Shown here piece after piece: positions 51,740-60,131 of a stretch of 64,000 nt of DNA (positions within the stretch are counted from its first letter, which is position 1; the number at the start of each line of letters is the position of its first letter). Origin of the DNA: Congzhengia sp045635085. GTDB lineage: Bacteria; Bacillota; Clostridia; UBA1381; UBA9506. A program made the position numbers and the translations under genes. The stretch is from the NCBI GenBank assembly GCA_045635085.1, contig JAZRBM010000013.1:1-64000 (forward strand), given 5' to 3'. The notes beneath the pieces were generated by a model. That model searched no databases. It worked only from the letters and a program-made list of their open reading frames with translations, and was not told the origin of the DNA.

Positions 51740-52576
51740 TATAGAGTCCGTCGCATAGCTTTTGAATGTTATACAATCAGGATGATTTAAAAGATATTTT
51801 TCTAAAAAAGGGGTATAATTCTTTTTTATTATACATAAAACTACACTTATGTCTTCATTTGAGAAAGCGCCTTTAGCATTAATAATAGTTGCTTTTTGAT
51901 GTAATTCTTGGTTTATGTATGTAATTATTTTCTCCGGATTTTTTGTAATGATTTCATATTTTATAATTTCATGATCTTTATCGCGCAGAAGGTTACATGT
52001 ATAGCTGCTTATATATGCATAAATTATACTGCACAAAACAGGCTCTATATTCATACCGTAAACCCAGAAAGATGCAAAGGCAATCAATGTATTTATAATA
52101 AAAATGTTATCCATAAAATTCAGATGCGGTTTTTTGATTTTGATTGTTGATGAAATTATATCAACTCCGCCGGCGGAGCCGTTTAATTTTAGCGTATGTG
52201 CATATACTATACCTCTGATAACACCTGATGCAATGGGAGCAAGTATGGTGCTGGTACCTGTTTCTGTAAAATAGTATATTGAAGAAATATTTACATCTTT
52301 GATTAAGATGACGGATACAGAAAATATAATAACATATACGGTGCTTTTTATTGCGTAATCACGGTTAAGAATAATAAAAGCGATAATAATAAGGGGAATG
52401 TTTGCAATCAATGAAAAGAATCCCATATTTATATTGAAAAGATCTTGAATCATTGTGCAAATGCCGTCTATTCCGGCGGGAGCAAACTTATTGGGGAATA
52501 CAAAAACACAGTAATTTAATGCCGATATAAAGGCAAGTAGAGAAATTTTTAAAAAACTAATACACTTTTTAAACAA
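51719..52576 (-). CDS. YitT-family membrane protein
   Basis: 285 residues. Five to six membrane spans lie in the first 200 residues, with FAPAGIDGICTMIQ and the GSAGGVDIISSTIK motif characteristic of YitT proteins (DUF161). A cytoplasmic DUF2179 domain of about 80 residues follows. Function is unknown; the family is common in Firmicutes, and transport has been suggested. It starts at TTG 52576 with GAAGGTG 7 bases upstream, and is divergent from the LysR gene. Confidence 0.87.
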   Translation of the reverse strand: MFKKCISFLKISLLAFISALNYCVFVFPNKFAPAGIDGICTMIQDLFNINMGFFSLIANIPLIIIAFIILNRDYAIKSTVYVIIFSVSVILIKDVNISSIYYFTETGTSTILAPIASGVIRGIVYAHTLKLNGSAGGVDIISSTIKIKKPHLNFMDNIFIINTLIAFASFWVYGMNIEPVLCSIIYAYISSYTCNLLRDKDHEIIKYEIITKNPEKIITYINQELHQKATIINAKGAFSNEDISVVLCIIKKNYTPFLEKYLLNHPDCITFKSYATDSISGITYK

Positions 52577-52691
52577 ACAAAAACACCTTCTATAATCATA
52601 TCTTGACTATATTATAAGCAAGTGCTACAATATAGTCAAATACTTTAAAATCATAATTGTTATAGAAAATAACTATAATGAGAGGTGCTGT

Positions 52692-53642
52692 ATGTTTAGT
52701 AAGTGGCGATATGTATACGAATTATACAAAGAAAAAAGCTTTACAAAAGCATCAAAAAATCTTTTTATATCTCAGCCTTCGCTTAGTGCAGCTATTAAGA
52801 ATACAGAAAATAAACTAGGCGCACCATTGTTTGAAAGAACAAGTCATGGACTTGAATTGACAGAGGTTGGAAGAGAATATGTTATTGCAGCAGAGAAATT
52901 TTTAAATATTGAAAATGAATTCCAAAATAAGCTTTCTGATATTTACAATCTTGAGAGTGGGGAACTTACCGTTGGTGGATCTAACTATGTGTCTTCGTAT
53001 ATACTGCCTAAAGTTATAATAAAATTTAGCGCTTTGCACCCAAACATATTGATTAAGATTGAGGAAGCCAATTCACATAATCTAAGAAAAATGTTGCTAA
53101 GTGGAGAGTTAGATATCGTTGTTGATAATGTTGATGAAACCAGTGAATTAACTAAATATCCGCTTTGTAAAGAAAAAATATTTCTCTGTGTACCAAAAGA
53201 TTATAAAATAAATGCAGGTCTTGAAAAACACCATATCAAACCAGAAAATGTACGCAGTGCTGACTTTGTTTTGGATAGTGTCGAGCCTGTTTCAATTGAT
53301 GTTTTCAAAAATGAAAATTACATTCTCCTAAAAGATGGGAATGATATGTATATGCGTGCTCTTGAAATTTTCCGAAAAAAACATATAGAACCAAAGGTTA
53401 TTTTTAGTGTAGATCAACTTAATATATCATATGCACTTGCAGATTCTGGTGTTGGGTTGTGTTTTATAACTGATACATTTTTCAAATATGCACATCATCA
53501 TGAAAATGTTGTGTTGTATAGAATTGCAGAGGAAGTTGATGAGAGAACACTATATATTGCACATAGAAACAATCAGTATTGTTCAAATTCGATGCGTGCA
53601 CTTATTGATGTAGCCCAGGAAGTATTAAAAATGGATATTTAA
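52692..53642 (+). CDS. LysR-family transcriptional regulator
   Basis: 316 residues. The winged helix-turn-helix is at about 1-60 (YKEKSFTKASKNLFISQPSLSAAIKNTENKLGAPLFER pattern, cut here). A substrate-binding domain (about 88-310) begins GELTVGGSNYVSSYILP. It lies between yitT (divergent) and azlCD (downstream, same strand), and LysR proteins usually regulate a neighbouring gene. Target and inducer are unknown, with branched-chain amino acids a reasonable guess from azlCD. The ribosome site is GAGAGGTG. Confidence 0.9.
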   Translation: MFSKWRYVYELYKEKSFTKASKNLFISQPSLSAAIKNTENKLGAPLFERTSHGLELTEVGREYVIAAEKFLNIENEFQNKLSDIYNLESGELTVGGSNYVSSYILPKVIIKFSALHPNILIKIEEANSHNLRKMLLSGELDIVVDNVDETSELTKYPLCKEKIFLCVPKDYKINAGLEKHHIKPENVRSADFVLDSVEPVSIDVFKNENYILLKDGNDMYMRALEIFRKKHIEPKVIFSVDQLNISYALADSGVGLCFITDTFFKYAHHHENVVLYRIAEEVDERTLYIAHRNNQYCSNSMRALIDVAQEVLKMDI

Positions 53643-53664
53643 TGAAAAAGGGGCTTGTGGGTAC

Positions 53665-53800
53665 TTGTGTCAAGTCTATAAAATTTAAAACATTAGTTTG
53701 CCGATTTTGATATTTACATATACTGTCGGATGCGAGAAAATCCAGTATTCTCGCGGGTTCTAAAGGAAAGAGTTTTGCAGAAAATCAGTAAAAAAATAAG
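53665..53800 (+). repeat. Dispersed structured repeat, copy D (3' half missing)
   Basis: The left end TTGTGTCAAGTC is followed by TAGTTTGCCGAT, the CCGAT/GTCGG hairpin with the conserved loop ATATTTACATATA, and GCGAGAA/TTCTCGC (another compensated form). Similarity fades after the CAGTAAAAAAAT stretch and no right end is present. It sits 55 bases before azlC. Confidence 0.72.
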
Positions 53801-53854
53801 AGCTATAAAAAGTAAAGCAACAGTTTACAAAAAATAAAAAGACGGACGGAATGT

Positions 53855-54574
53855 ATGAAAAGAAAAAGTAGTTTTATAAAAGGAATAATAGACGGATTGC
53901 CGATTTGTCTTGGGTACATATCTGTGGCGTTTGCATTTGGCATATTCGCTACAGAAAGTGGTCTTGGCGTTTTAGAAACGCTATTTATATCAATGACAAA
54001 CGTGACCTCGGCGGGTCAACTTGCGGCAGTTCCGATAATTACCGCCGGCGGTTCTCTTGCTGAGCTTGCATTGTGCCAGATTGTAATAAATCTCAGGTAT
54101 GCACTTATGTCGACTTCGTTGTCGCAGAAAATGGACAAGTCCATACGCCTGTTTGACAGATTCGTGATTGCATTTGTAAATACCGATGAGGTGTTTGCAG
54201 TTGCATCGGGAAAGAAACATAACGTCAAAAGAAACTATATGTATGGCCTGATACTTACGCCGTATCTCGGTTGGAGTATAGGTACATTATTAGGATCTAT
54301 TGCGGGAAATATTCTTCCGGTGGGAGTGGTGTCGGCACTGGGAATTGCAATATATGGAATGTTTGTGGCTATAGTTGTTCCTGAAATGAAAGAAAATGCA
54401 AAAACAGCGTTAGCAGTTGCTTTGTCAATAGTGCTTAGCTGCGCCTGTGAATTTCTGCCGCATCTAAAGCAAGTGCCAGATGGATTTGCAGTTATAATAT
54501 GTGCAGTAACAGCGAGCTTGCTGTTTGCCTTTGTTTTTCCTATCGAAGTAAAGGAGGAGAATGAAAGTGATTAA
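53855..54574 (+). CDS. azlC: AzlC, large subunit of branched-chain amino acid exporter
   Basis: 239 residues with seven or so membrane spans. It has the family opening GIIDGLPICLGYISVAFAFGIFA and SMTNVTSAGQLAAVPII. With AzlD it forms an exporter for branched-chain amino acids and analogues. It overlaps azlD by 14 bases. Copy D of the repeat precedes it. The ribosome site is GACGGA-like and modest. Confidence 0.9.
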   Translation: MKRKSSFIKGIIDGLPICLGYISVAFAFGIFATESGLGVLETLFISMTNVTSAGQLAAVPIITAGGSLAELALCQIVINLRYALMSTSLSQKMDKSIRLFDRFVIAFVNTDEVFAVASGKKHNVKRNYMYGLILTPYLGWSIGTLLGSIAGNILPVGVVSALGIAIYGMFVAIVVPEMKENAKTALAVALSIVLSCACEFLPHLKQVPDGFAVIICAVTASLLFAFVFPIEVKEENESD

Positions 54575-54878
54575 TCAACCATTTTTTCCATACCTTTTGG
54601 TCGCGGCAGGAATAACATACCTTATAAGAATGATTCCGCTAGTACTTATAAAGAAAAAAATAACAAACAGAACAATACTGTCATTTTTGCATTACATACC
54701 GTTTACCGTTCTTGCTGTAATGACGGTGCCTGCAATTTTCAGTTCGACGTCATCTGTTTTGTCTGCAACGTGCGGTTTTGCAGTCGCAATACTGCTTGCG
54801 ATTAGCAGAAAAAGTTTGTTAACGGTTGCAGCTTTTTCGTCGTTAACTGTTTTTGTGGTAGAATCGCTGATTTTCTAG
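54561..54878 (+). CDS. azlD: AzlD, small subunit of branched-chain amino acid exporter
   Basis: 105 residues with three to four membrane spans, including the family's early TYLIRMIPLVLIKKKI and a central HYIPFTVLAVMTVP segment. Its start lies inside the end of azlC, with AAAGGAGGAG upstream, so the pair is coupled. The stop is followed directly by a degenerate right end of the dispersed repeat. Confidence 0.9.
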   Translation: MKVINQPFFPYLLVAAGITYLIRMIPLVLIKKKITNRTILSFLHYIPFTVLAVMTVPAIFSSTSSVLSATCGFAVAILLAISRKSLLTVAAFSSLTVFVVESLIF

Positions 54879-54915
54879 GGTCTATTATTGAGTGTTATCC
54901 TGAGCGATACGAGAC
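54879..54915 (+). repeat. Degenerate right end of the dispersed repeat
   Basis: GGTCTATTATTGAGTGTTATC followed by CTGAGCGATACGAG (first part cut to the matching core) resembles the right end of copies A and C (GGTTCTTATTATTCACTG, then CTGACTTGACACGAG). It lies 44 bases before the second leucine-rich repeat gene. Confidence 0.45.
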
Positions 54916-54958
54916 CAGTGGGAATGTGATAAATATTGATGAAAGGAATAGAATAAAA

Positions 54959-57331
54959 ATGAAAAAAAGAACTTTAAGTTTAGTTTTGGTTATTAGCATA
55001 ATTGCATCATTTTTAACTGTTTCGCCGATTATTGTTTCTGCTGAAACAAGTGGCACATGTGGAGATAATCTTATGTGGTCATTAAGCGACACCGGAAGGC
55101 TTGTTATACGAGGAGAGGGAGATATGACCAGCGCGCCATGGCTGGCGGAACATAAGAGTGATATTACGGAAGTTAAAATAAGAGATGGAGTGACATCCAT
55201 TTATAAGAATGCGTTTAATGGGTGTGAAAATCTGACCGATATTGATATTGCTGATACAGTTACAACCATAGGAGGAAGTGCGTTTTACAAATGCGAGAAG
55301 CTGACATCAGTTTATTTGCCCGAAAATGTTTCGACGGTAGGCGCATGTGCGTTTGGATATTGTGAATTGCTGGAAGAAATAAACTTTCCTGATGGTGTAA
55401 CAGTCATTGGTGACAGTATGTTTTTCAGATGCCTTAATCTAAAAAATGTAACGCTTCCAAATACTGTTGAGGATATAGAACAACGTGCTTTTTATGCATG
55501 TACCAACCTGGAAAATATTGAATTAAAGGAAGGTTTAAAAACCATTGGAAATGAAGCTTTTGACTTTACAGCATTTACAAACTTGATTATTCCGGAAAGT
55601 GTTGAAAATATAGCTTCTTCAGCGTTTAATCACTATTCAAATTTGATTTTGAATGTATATGATGGGAGTTATGCATTAGATTATGCACAAAAATACAGCA
55701 TACCATATGTGATTATAGAAAAGGAAAAAACTCCTGCCGAAAAGCTTTGTGACCTTATCAACACACAGGCTGCAAATTCCTGCACGGTTGATGTAAAAAA
55801 GCAGACAGTAACTCTTTTATCTGATGTCAGGTTAACACGAGTTCTTGAAATTCCAACAGGCGGGGTGCTTACGTTGGAAATTGGGGAATTTGATATTTTT
55901 GGCGCAGATGACCTTGATGCTATCGATATTCCAAACGAGGCAACTATTAATGTGATTGGAACAGGAAAAATTAAAGGCGGAAATGTTACCGAAAATGGAT
56001 ATACCGGAGGAAATGGGATTTCAAATTCGGGCATTCTGCTCATAAAAGGTCCGACTTTTATCGGTGGAGATGCTTTAGGGGATTTTGGATATGCGGGGGC
56101 AGGTGTTGAAACGTATGGTGCTTCTTTTACCTATTTTGCAGAAGGACTCATTCTTGCAGGAGAAGGCTATTATCATAAATCTGTGGCATTTGAAAGATTA
56201 AATCTAACAGTAGTTAAAGAAAGCGATGATGGAATAAACTATAGCGTTGTAAATAATTCGCTCTTTAGCGATAAGAAATATTTAAAGGCAATTAAAATAT
56301 CAGACGATTTATCAGCTCCGTCAAAATTTGCTGCGTTACTAAACGAAATTCAGTCGGGAACATGTAGTGTTGAAGGCAATCAGGTTACATTACATAAGGA
56401 TTTTTCATGTCCATATGAAATATATTTACCCACGGGTAATGCGATTGTGCTTGATTTTAACGGACATACTGTTACAACATACGATTTCTTTGTGCCATTC
56501 ATAATTTTAGAAGAAACAGAAATTACTTTTAAAGGAAATGGCATACTCACGAATAAAGAAAAAACACCCGGACATCATGGAGCTTTAGGTGCGCATGCCT
56601 CTTTGATTCCTAATGAAGGTAAACTTACCATTGACGGAATTACTGTTATTGGAGTTGGCTTAGATGCCATATCGAATGACGGGGATTTAGTTGTAAACAG
56701 CGGCAAAATTACTGTTAGTGATTATTCTACCGGAAAGGATGCTATTTACAATAAGGGAACTATAACTGTTAATGGCGGAGAAATTATAGGTGGAAATGCA
56801 ACATTAGATGGTGAAGATGGTGGAGATGGAATATCGGGCGGAACAAGCGTGATTCCACTTGATGGAATATATCCTATCAAGCTAAATGGTGGTGTTTTAT
56901 GTGGCGGCACCGGTCTTGGAGATGGAGCGTGTGGCAGAGCGATAAGCAAAGCGTTTAATATAGGAAAAAACTGTGTAGCTTACGAAAGTGATGATGGCAC
57001 GAACTATCTAAAGTTTGAAAATAGCAGTTCTTATAAGCAATATCTAAAAGTTGAGGAAAAAATCGTAGAAACTTGGATTGATGTGCAAAATTTAGCGATT
57101 AGTGATGGGAAAATCAGTTTTGATTTATTGTTGTTTACGGATGAGCAAATTGTCGGAACGATATATGTCGCTGTTTACGAAGGTGAAAAATTGTACCACA
57201 TAAAATCCTATACAGCAGAAGAGGAAATTCCTGTTTCGGTCAATTATTCACAAGGACAAAAAATCAGAGTGTTTTGGTGGGAAGAAAATCTTTTGCCAAT
57301 AAGATTACCAAAGGAAGTGCCAACTCAATAA
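54959..57331 (+). CDS. Secreted leucine-rich repeat (LRR_5)/beta-helix surface protein
   Basis: 790 residues with a signal peptide ending near residue 26. The block CGDNLMWSLSDTGRLVIRG mirrors that of the gene at 24673. Residues about 65-245 are LRR_5 repeats (TIGGSAFYKCEKLTSVYLP). The rest is two copies of a module of about 200 residues that starts with a helical tag (LCDLINTQAANSC..V and FAALLNEIQSGTCSV), then beta-helix-like strands rich in Gly/Asn, ending in a pattern such as CVAYESDDGTNYLKFENSS. No wall anchor is visible before the stop, but the frame stays open for 60 more codons after it. ATG 54959 is used, with AAAGGAA upstream. Confidence 0.82.
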   Translation: MKKRTLSLVLVISIIASFLTVSPIIVSAETSGTCGDNLMWSLSDTGRLVIRGEGDMTSAPWLAEHKSDITEVKIRDGVTSIYKNAFNGCENLTDIDIADTVTTIGGSAFYKCEKLTSVYLPENVSTVGACAFGYCELLEEINFPDGVTVIGDSMFFRCLNLKNVTLPNTVEDIEQRAFYACTNLENIELKEGLKTIGNEAFDFTAFTNLIIPESVENIASSAFNHYSNLILNVYDGSYALDYAQKYSIPYVIIEKEKTPAEKLCDLINTQAANSCTVDVKKQTVTLLSDVRLTRVLEIPTGGVLTLEIGEFDIFGADDLDAIDIPNEATINVIGTGKIKGGNVTENGYTGGNGISNSGILLIKGPTFIGGDALGDFGYAGAGVETYGASFTYFAEGLILAGEGYYHKSVAFERLNLTVVKESDDGINYSVVNNSLFSDKKYLKAIKISDDLSAPSKFAALLNEIQSGTCSVEGNQVTLHKDFSCPYEIYLPTGNAIVLDFNGHTVTTYDFFVPFIILEETEITFKGNGILTNKEKTPGHHGALGAHASLIPNEGKLTIDGITVIGVGLDAISNDGDLVVNSGKITVSDYSTGKDAIYNKGTITVNGGEIIGGNATLDGEDGGDGISGGTSVIPLDGIYPIKLNGGVLCGGTGLGDGACGRAISKAFNIGKNCVAYESDDGTNYLKFENSSSYKQYLKVEEKIVETWIDVQNLAISDGKISFDLLLFTDEQIVGTIYVAVYEGEKLYHIKSYTAEEEIPVSVNYSQGQKIRVFWWEENLLPIRLPKEVPTQ

Positions 57332-57514
57332 CTTCCTGAACATAAACCAAAGCTTGTTAAGTGTTATCAAAACGGAGATGCTTATACGAATTTTTTAAAA
57401 AGAATCATTCTCATATTGGGTAAAACTGCATTTTCTATTGTGTATTCGATAGTATATTTTATGTTATCTTCCGTAAGTATGTTGATAACAGGGTTTGTAG
57501 CAGGAAGGAAATAA
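57332..57514 (+). other. Open in-frame extension after the leucine-rich repeat gene stop, encoding a membrane segment
   Basis: Beyond the TAA at 57329 the same frame continues for 60 codons to TAA 57512. The end, ILILGKTAFSIVYSIVYFM, then LITGFVAGRK, is a membrane segment followed by a basic tail. It has no start with a ribosome site. It may be the old C-terminal anchor lost to a stop mutation, or a fragment of another gene. Confidence 0.35.
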
Positions 57515-57527
57515 CGAGGTGTTATAA

Positions 57528-58124
57528 ATGAACTTGGCAACAAAAGAAAAAGAAGTTTATGAATTTATTAAAAAACAGATTGATGAGGCAGGTTATCCGC
57601 CGTCAGTAAGAGAAATTTGTGCGGCAGTAGGACTTTCTTCTCCCTCAACAGCGCACAGATATATAAATATACTTGAAGAAAAGGGATATATAATCAAAGC
57701 CGATTCAAAAAAACGCGCCATAAAGCTTTCAAAGCAAGAAAACGGTGTGGACATTTTGTCTGTGCCTGTTTTAGGAACAGTGGCTGCCGGTCAACCGATA
57801 CTGGCTGAGGAAAATATCGAAGAATACTTTCCACTGCCAATAAATTATGCGGCAAAAAGTGAAATGTTTATGCTAAGAGTCCACGGCGAAAGTATGATAG
57901 GTGCCGGAATATTAGATGGTGATTATGTTATAGTAGAGCAACAGGAAACTGCCAGAAATGGTGAAATTATAGTTGCTCTTTTAGAAGATGGAGCTACTGT
58001 CAAGACGTTTTATAAAGAAAAAGACCATATAAGACTCCAGCCTGAAAACGAGGCTTTAGAGCCTATAATTACAAATAATGTTAAAATTTTGGGCAAGGTT
58101 TCAGGAGTTTTCAGAAAATACTAG
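57528..58124 (+). CDS. lexA: LexA repressor
   Basis: 198 residues. The N-terminal winged helix (about 1-65) has PPSVREICAAVGLSSPSTAHRYINIL. The C-terminal S24 self-cleavage domain shows the Ala-Gly cleavage site in GTVAAGQP, the catalytic Ser in HGESMIGAGI and Lys in GATVKTF. It represses SOS genes and cuts itself when RecA is activated. I see no clear Gram-positive LexA box directly upstream. GAGGTG lies 8 bases before the ATG. The M20 amidohydrolase follows after 9 bases. Confidence 0.95.
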   Translation: MNLATKEKEVYEFIKKQIDEAGYPPSVREICAAVGLSSPSTAHRYINILEEKGYIIKADSKKRAIKLSKQENGVDILSVPVLGTVAAGQPILAEENIEEYFPLPINYAAKSEMFMLRVHGESMIGAGILDGDYVIVEQQETARNGEIIVALLEDGATVKTFYKEKDHIRLQPENEALEPIITNNVKILGKVSGVFRKY

Positions 58125-58133
58125 AGGTGCATT

Positions 58134-59300
58134 ATGAAAGAATTTATAAAATCAGTTATGGATGAAGAAAAGCAGGAAGTTATAAAATTAAGACGCGAGC
58201 TTCACAAAAGAGCAGAGCTTTCAAATGAAGAATACAAGACTGCAGAGTTTGTGGAAGATTACCTTAACGCCCAAGGTTTAAAGACGTGCCGCGTCTTCAA
58301 TACGGGTGTTGTAGCATATCTTGATTGTGGTGCTTATGAGACTATATTGCTTCGTGCTGACATGGATGCTCTTCCTGTTACAGAAACTGATGATGTTGGT
58401 TATAAATCACAAACAGAGGGTGTTATGCACGCGTGCGGTCATGACGCACATATGGCAGTGCTTTTGTGTGCGGCAAAAGTTTTTTGCAAAATAAAAGACA
58501 GCTTATGCAAAAACATTTTATTTGTGTTCCAGCCTGCAGAAGAATCAGATGGCGGGGCAGAGCCTATGATAAAGGAAGGTATACTAAAAGAATATAACGT
58601 AACTGAAGCTTTAGGACTTCACGTATCAAACGAAGTCCCGGCGGGGAAAATAATGATAAAACCGGGCTCTTTGATGGCATCACCTGATGATTTTGTGATT
58701 AAAATTATTGGTCGTGGCGGACATGGTTCAGCACCTGAAAAATGCCTTGACCCCATAGCGGTGGCAGGTGGTATAATTAAAGAATTAAACTTCATCACGA
58801 AAGAAATCATAAAAGAAGGTGAAAGCCAGCTTGTTCAGGTTTGCACATTCCACGGTGGATCTGTGAATAATATTATTCCCGATACAGTTGAAATTACGGG
58901 AACAGCAAGAAGCTTTCTGGAAGATGTAAGAAGACAAATTCCTGAAAAGATGGAATCAATTATAAAAGAAGCGTGTAAAAAGTACGGTCTTGAGTATGAA
59001 TTTACATTTAATTATCGTTACCCCCCACTTATAAATGATGCTGATGTTGCTCAAAAAATGAAGTCAGCAGTAGAAGAATATATGGGCGATATCGTAATCA
59101 CATGGGAAAAGCCGAGTATGATAGGAGAGGATTTTGCATATTTTGCAAGGTGTGTTCCGGCAAACTTTTTCTATCTTGGAACGGGAAATGAAGAAAAAGG
59201 TGCCATACAGCCACTCCATAGCTCGCGATTTACTATTGATGAGGACGGGCTTATAACTGGTGTTGGTGTGTATTTGAGCTATATTTTGGGAAAATTTTAA
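58134..59300 (+). CDS. M20-family amidohydrolase (peptidase M20D)
   Basis: 388 residues. Metal-site motifs: RADMDALPVTE, HACGHDAHMA and QPAEESDGGAEPMI with the catalytic Glu, GLHVSNEVPAG, a dimerisation lid domain with GRGGHGSAPE, and SMIGEDFAYFA near the C-terminus. This is the IAA-amino-acid hydrolase/N-acyl-aminoacid amidohydrolase group (hippuricase-like), which cleaves N-acyl amino acids or N-acetyl-diaminopimelate. The exact substrate is open. AGAGGTG precedes the ATG, and it likely shares a transcript with lexA. Confidence 0.88.
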   Translation: MKEFIKSVMDEEKQEVIKLRRELHKRAELSNEEYKTAEFVEDYLNAQGLKTCRVFNTGVVAYLDCGAYETILLRADMDALPVTETDDVGYKSQTEGVMHACGHDAHMAVLLCAAKVFCKIKDSLCKNILFVFQPAEESDGGAEPMIKEGILKEYNVTEALGLHVSNEVPAGKIMIKPGSLMASPDDFVIKIIGRGGHGSAPEKCLDPIAVAGGIIKELNFITKEIIKEGESQLVQVCTFHGGSVNNIIPDTVEITGTARSFLEDVRRQIPEKMESIIKEACKKYGLEYEFTFNYRYPPLINDADVAQKMKSAVEEYMGDIVITWEKPSMIGEDFAYFARCVPANFFYLGTGNEEKGAIQPLHSSRFTIDEDGLITGVGVYLSYILGKF

Positions 59301-59317
59301 AAAAACAAAAAAACTTC

Positions 59318-59346
59318 TTGACAAGGGTTATAAATTATAGTATAAT
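59318..59346 (+). promoter_or_regulatory. Promoter of the four-tRNA operon
   Basis: TTGACA (59318-59323) and TATAAT (59341-59346) with a 17-base spacer, 33 bases before the first tRNA. Confidence 0.88.
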
Positions 59347-59379
59347 AACCCTTGTCGCTGAGAAGACAAAAGGGAATGT

Positions 59380-59455
59380 GGGCGCATAGCTCAGCTGGGA
59401 GAGCATCTGCCTTACAAGCAGAGGGTCACAGGTTCGAGCCCTGTTGTGCCCACCA
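59380..59455 (+). tRNA. tRNA-Val (anticodon TAC)
   Basis: A complete cloverleaf with encoded CCA. Acceptor GGGCGCA pairs with TGTGCCC (one G-T), the anticodon arm is CTGCC-TTACAAG-CAG type with TAC, and the T arm is ACAGG-TTCGAGC-CCTGT. Confidence 0.95.
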
Positions 59456-59471
59456 CATTTTCTTTTTTTAT

Positions 59472-59548
59472 GGCTCGGTAGTTCAGTTGGTTAGAATGCC
59501 AGCCTGTCACGCTGGAGGTCGTGGGTTCGAGCCCCATCCGAGTCGCCA
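59472..59548 (+). tRNA. tRNA-Asp (anticodon GTC)
   Basis: A complete cloverleaf with encoded CCA. Acceptor GGCTCGG/CCGAGTC, anticodon arm CCAGC-CTGTCAC-GCTGG, T arm GTGGG-TTCGAGC-CCCAT. Confidence 0.95.
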
Positions 59549-59552
59549 ACAC

Positions 59553-59628
59553 GCCTCTGTAGCTCAGTCGGTAGAGCAGGGGACTGAAAATCCCCGTGTC
59601 GGTGGTTCGATTCCGCCCGGAGGCACCA
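59553..59628 (+). tRNA. tRNA-Phe (anticodon GAA)
   Basis: A complete cloverleaf with encoded CCA. Acceptor GCCTCTG pairs with CGGAGGC, anticodon arm GGGGA-CTGAAAA-TCCCC. Confidence 0.95.
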
Positions 59629-59647
59629 CTGATTTAATTTTATATTT

Positions 59648-59722
59648 GCGGGAGTGGCTCAGTGGTAGAGCGTCACCTTGCCAAGGTGAACGTCGCGAGT
59701 TCGAATCTCGTCTTCCGCTCCA
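59648..59722 (+). tRNA. tRNA-Gly (anticodon GCC)
   Basis: A complete cloverleaf with encoded CCA. Acceptor GCGGGAG pairs with CTTCCGC (with G-T), anticodon arm TCACC-TTGCCAA-GGTGA, T arm GCGAG-TTCGAAT-CTCGT. Confidence 0.95.
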
Positions 59723-59724
59723 CG

Positions 59725-59756
59725 TCGGAACAAGTTACGCTTGTTCCGATTTTTTT
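59725..59756 (+). terminator. Intrinsic terminator of the tRNA operon
   Basis: A 10-bp stem (TCGGAACAAG with CTTGTTCCGA), 5-base loop and seven T, 2 bases after tRNA-Gly. Confidence 0.92.
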
Positions 59757-59817
59757 ATGCAAAAAGTAATTTAAATTATCTGATTTTGAGTTTGTTTTAA
59801 TTTTAATAAGTTTTCTC

Positions 59818-59846
59818 TTGACATTTATTGACAAAATATGTATAAT
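59818..59846 (+). promoter_or_regulatory. Promoter upstream of the glycine riboswitch
   Basis: TTGACA (59818-59823) and TATAAT (59841-59846) with a 17-base spacer, about 30 bases before the first aptamer. Confidence 0.85.
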
Positions 59847-59876
59847 AAAATTAATTTAATATTGTGTTAAGTGAAG

Positions 59877-60025
59877 TTTGCAGGAAAAAGAAATATTCTT
59901 ACCGAAGGAGTAACGCTCTCAGGTACAAAGGACTGCAGATGGATAACATTCCGGAGAATCCCGATTATCGGGTGCCGAAGGTGCAAAGCAATGAGCTAAT
60001 CTCTCAGGCAAAAGGACGGAAATTT
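59877..60025 (+). ncRNA. Tandem glycine riboswitch
   Basis: Aptamer 1 (about 59877-59938) has ACCGAAGGAGTAACGCTCTCAG and GGTACAAAGGAC (cut) enclosed by GCAG/CTGC. Aptamer 2 (about 59948-60023) has GCCGAAGGTGCAAAGC and TCTCAGGCAAAAGGAC enclosed by TTCCG/CGGAA. Both carry the glycine-aptamer consensus (CCGAAGG, CTCTCAGG, AAAGGAC). Tandem glycine riboswitches usually switch genes on when glycine is plentiful. The gene controlled is the symporter at 60132. Confidence 0.93.
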
Positions 60026-60059
60026 TAAAAACACAACAGTATGTGTTTTGTTTCCTTTT

Positions 60060-60086
60060 GCATTGCGTATTTCGCAGTGCTTTTTT
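60060..60086 (+). terminator. Terminator in the glycine riboswitch expression platform
   Basis: GCATTGCG pairs with CGCAGTGC (one wobble) around a 5-base loop, followed by six T. It lies 37 bases after aptamer 2 and before the symporter start. Confidence 0.85.
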
Positions 60087-60131
60087 ATTTGCTTACGCAA
60101 TATTATAAAAAATCTTCAGGAGGCAATAACA

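Noticed and set aside
54990..55200. Minus-strand ORF at the start of the second leucine-rich repeat gene
   Set aside because: It is antisense to a signal-peptide-bearing gene and has no start signals.
59352..59774. 140-codon plus-strand ORF across the tRNA cluster
   Set aside because: It translates the four tRNAs; no ribosome site and no protein-like composition.
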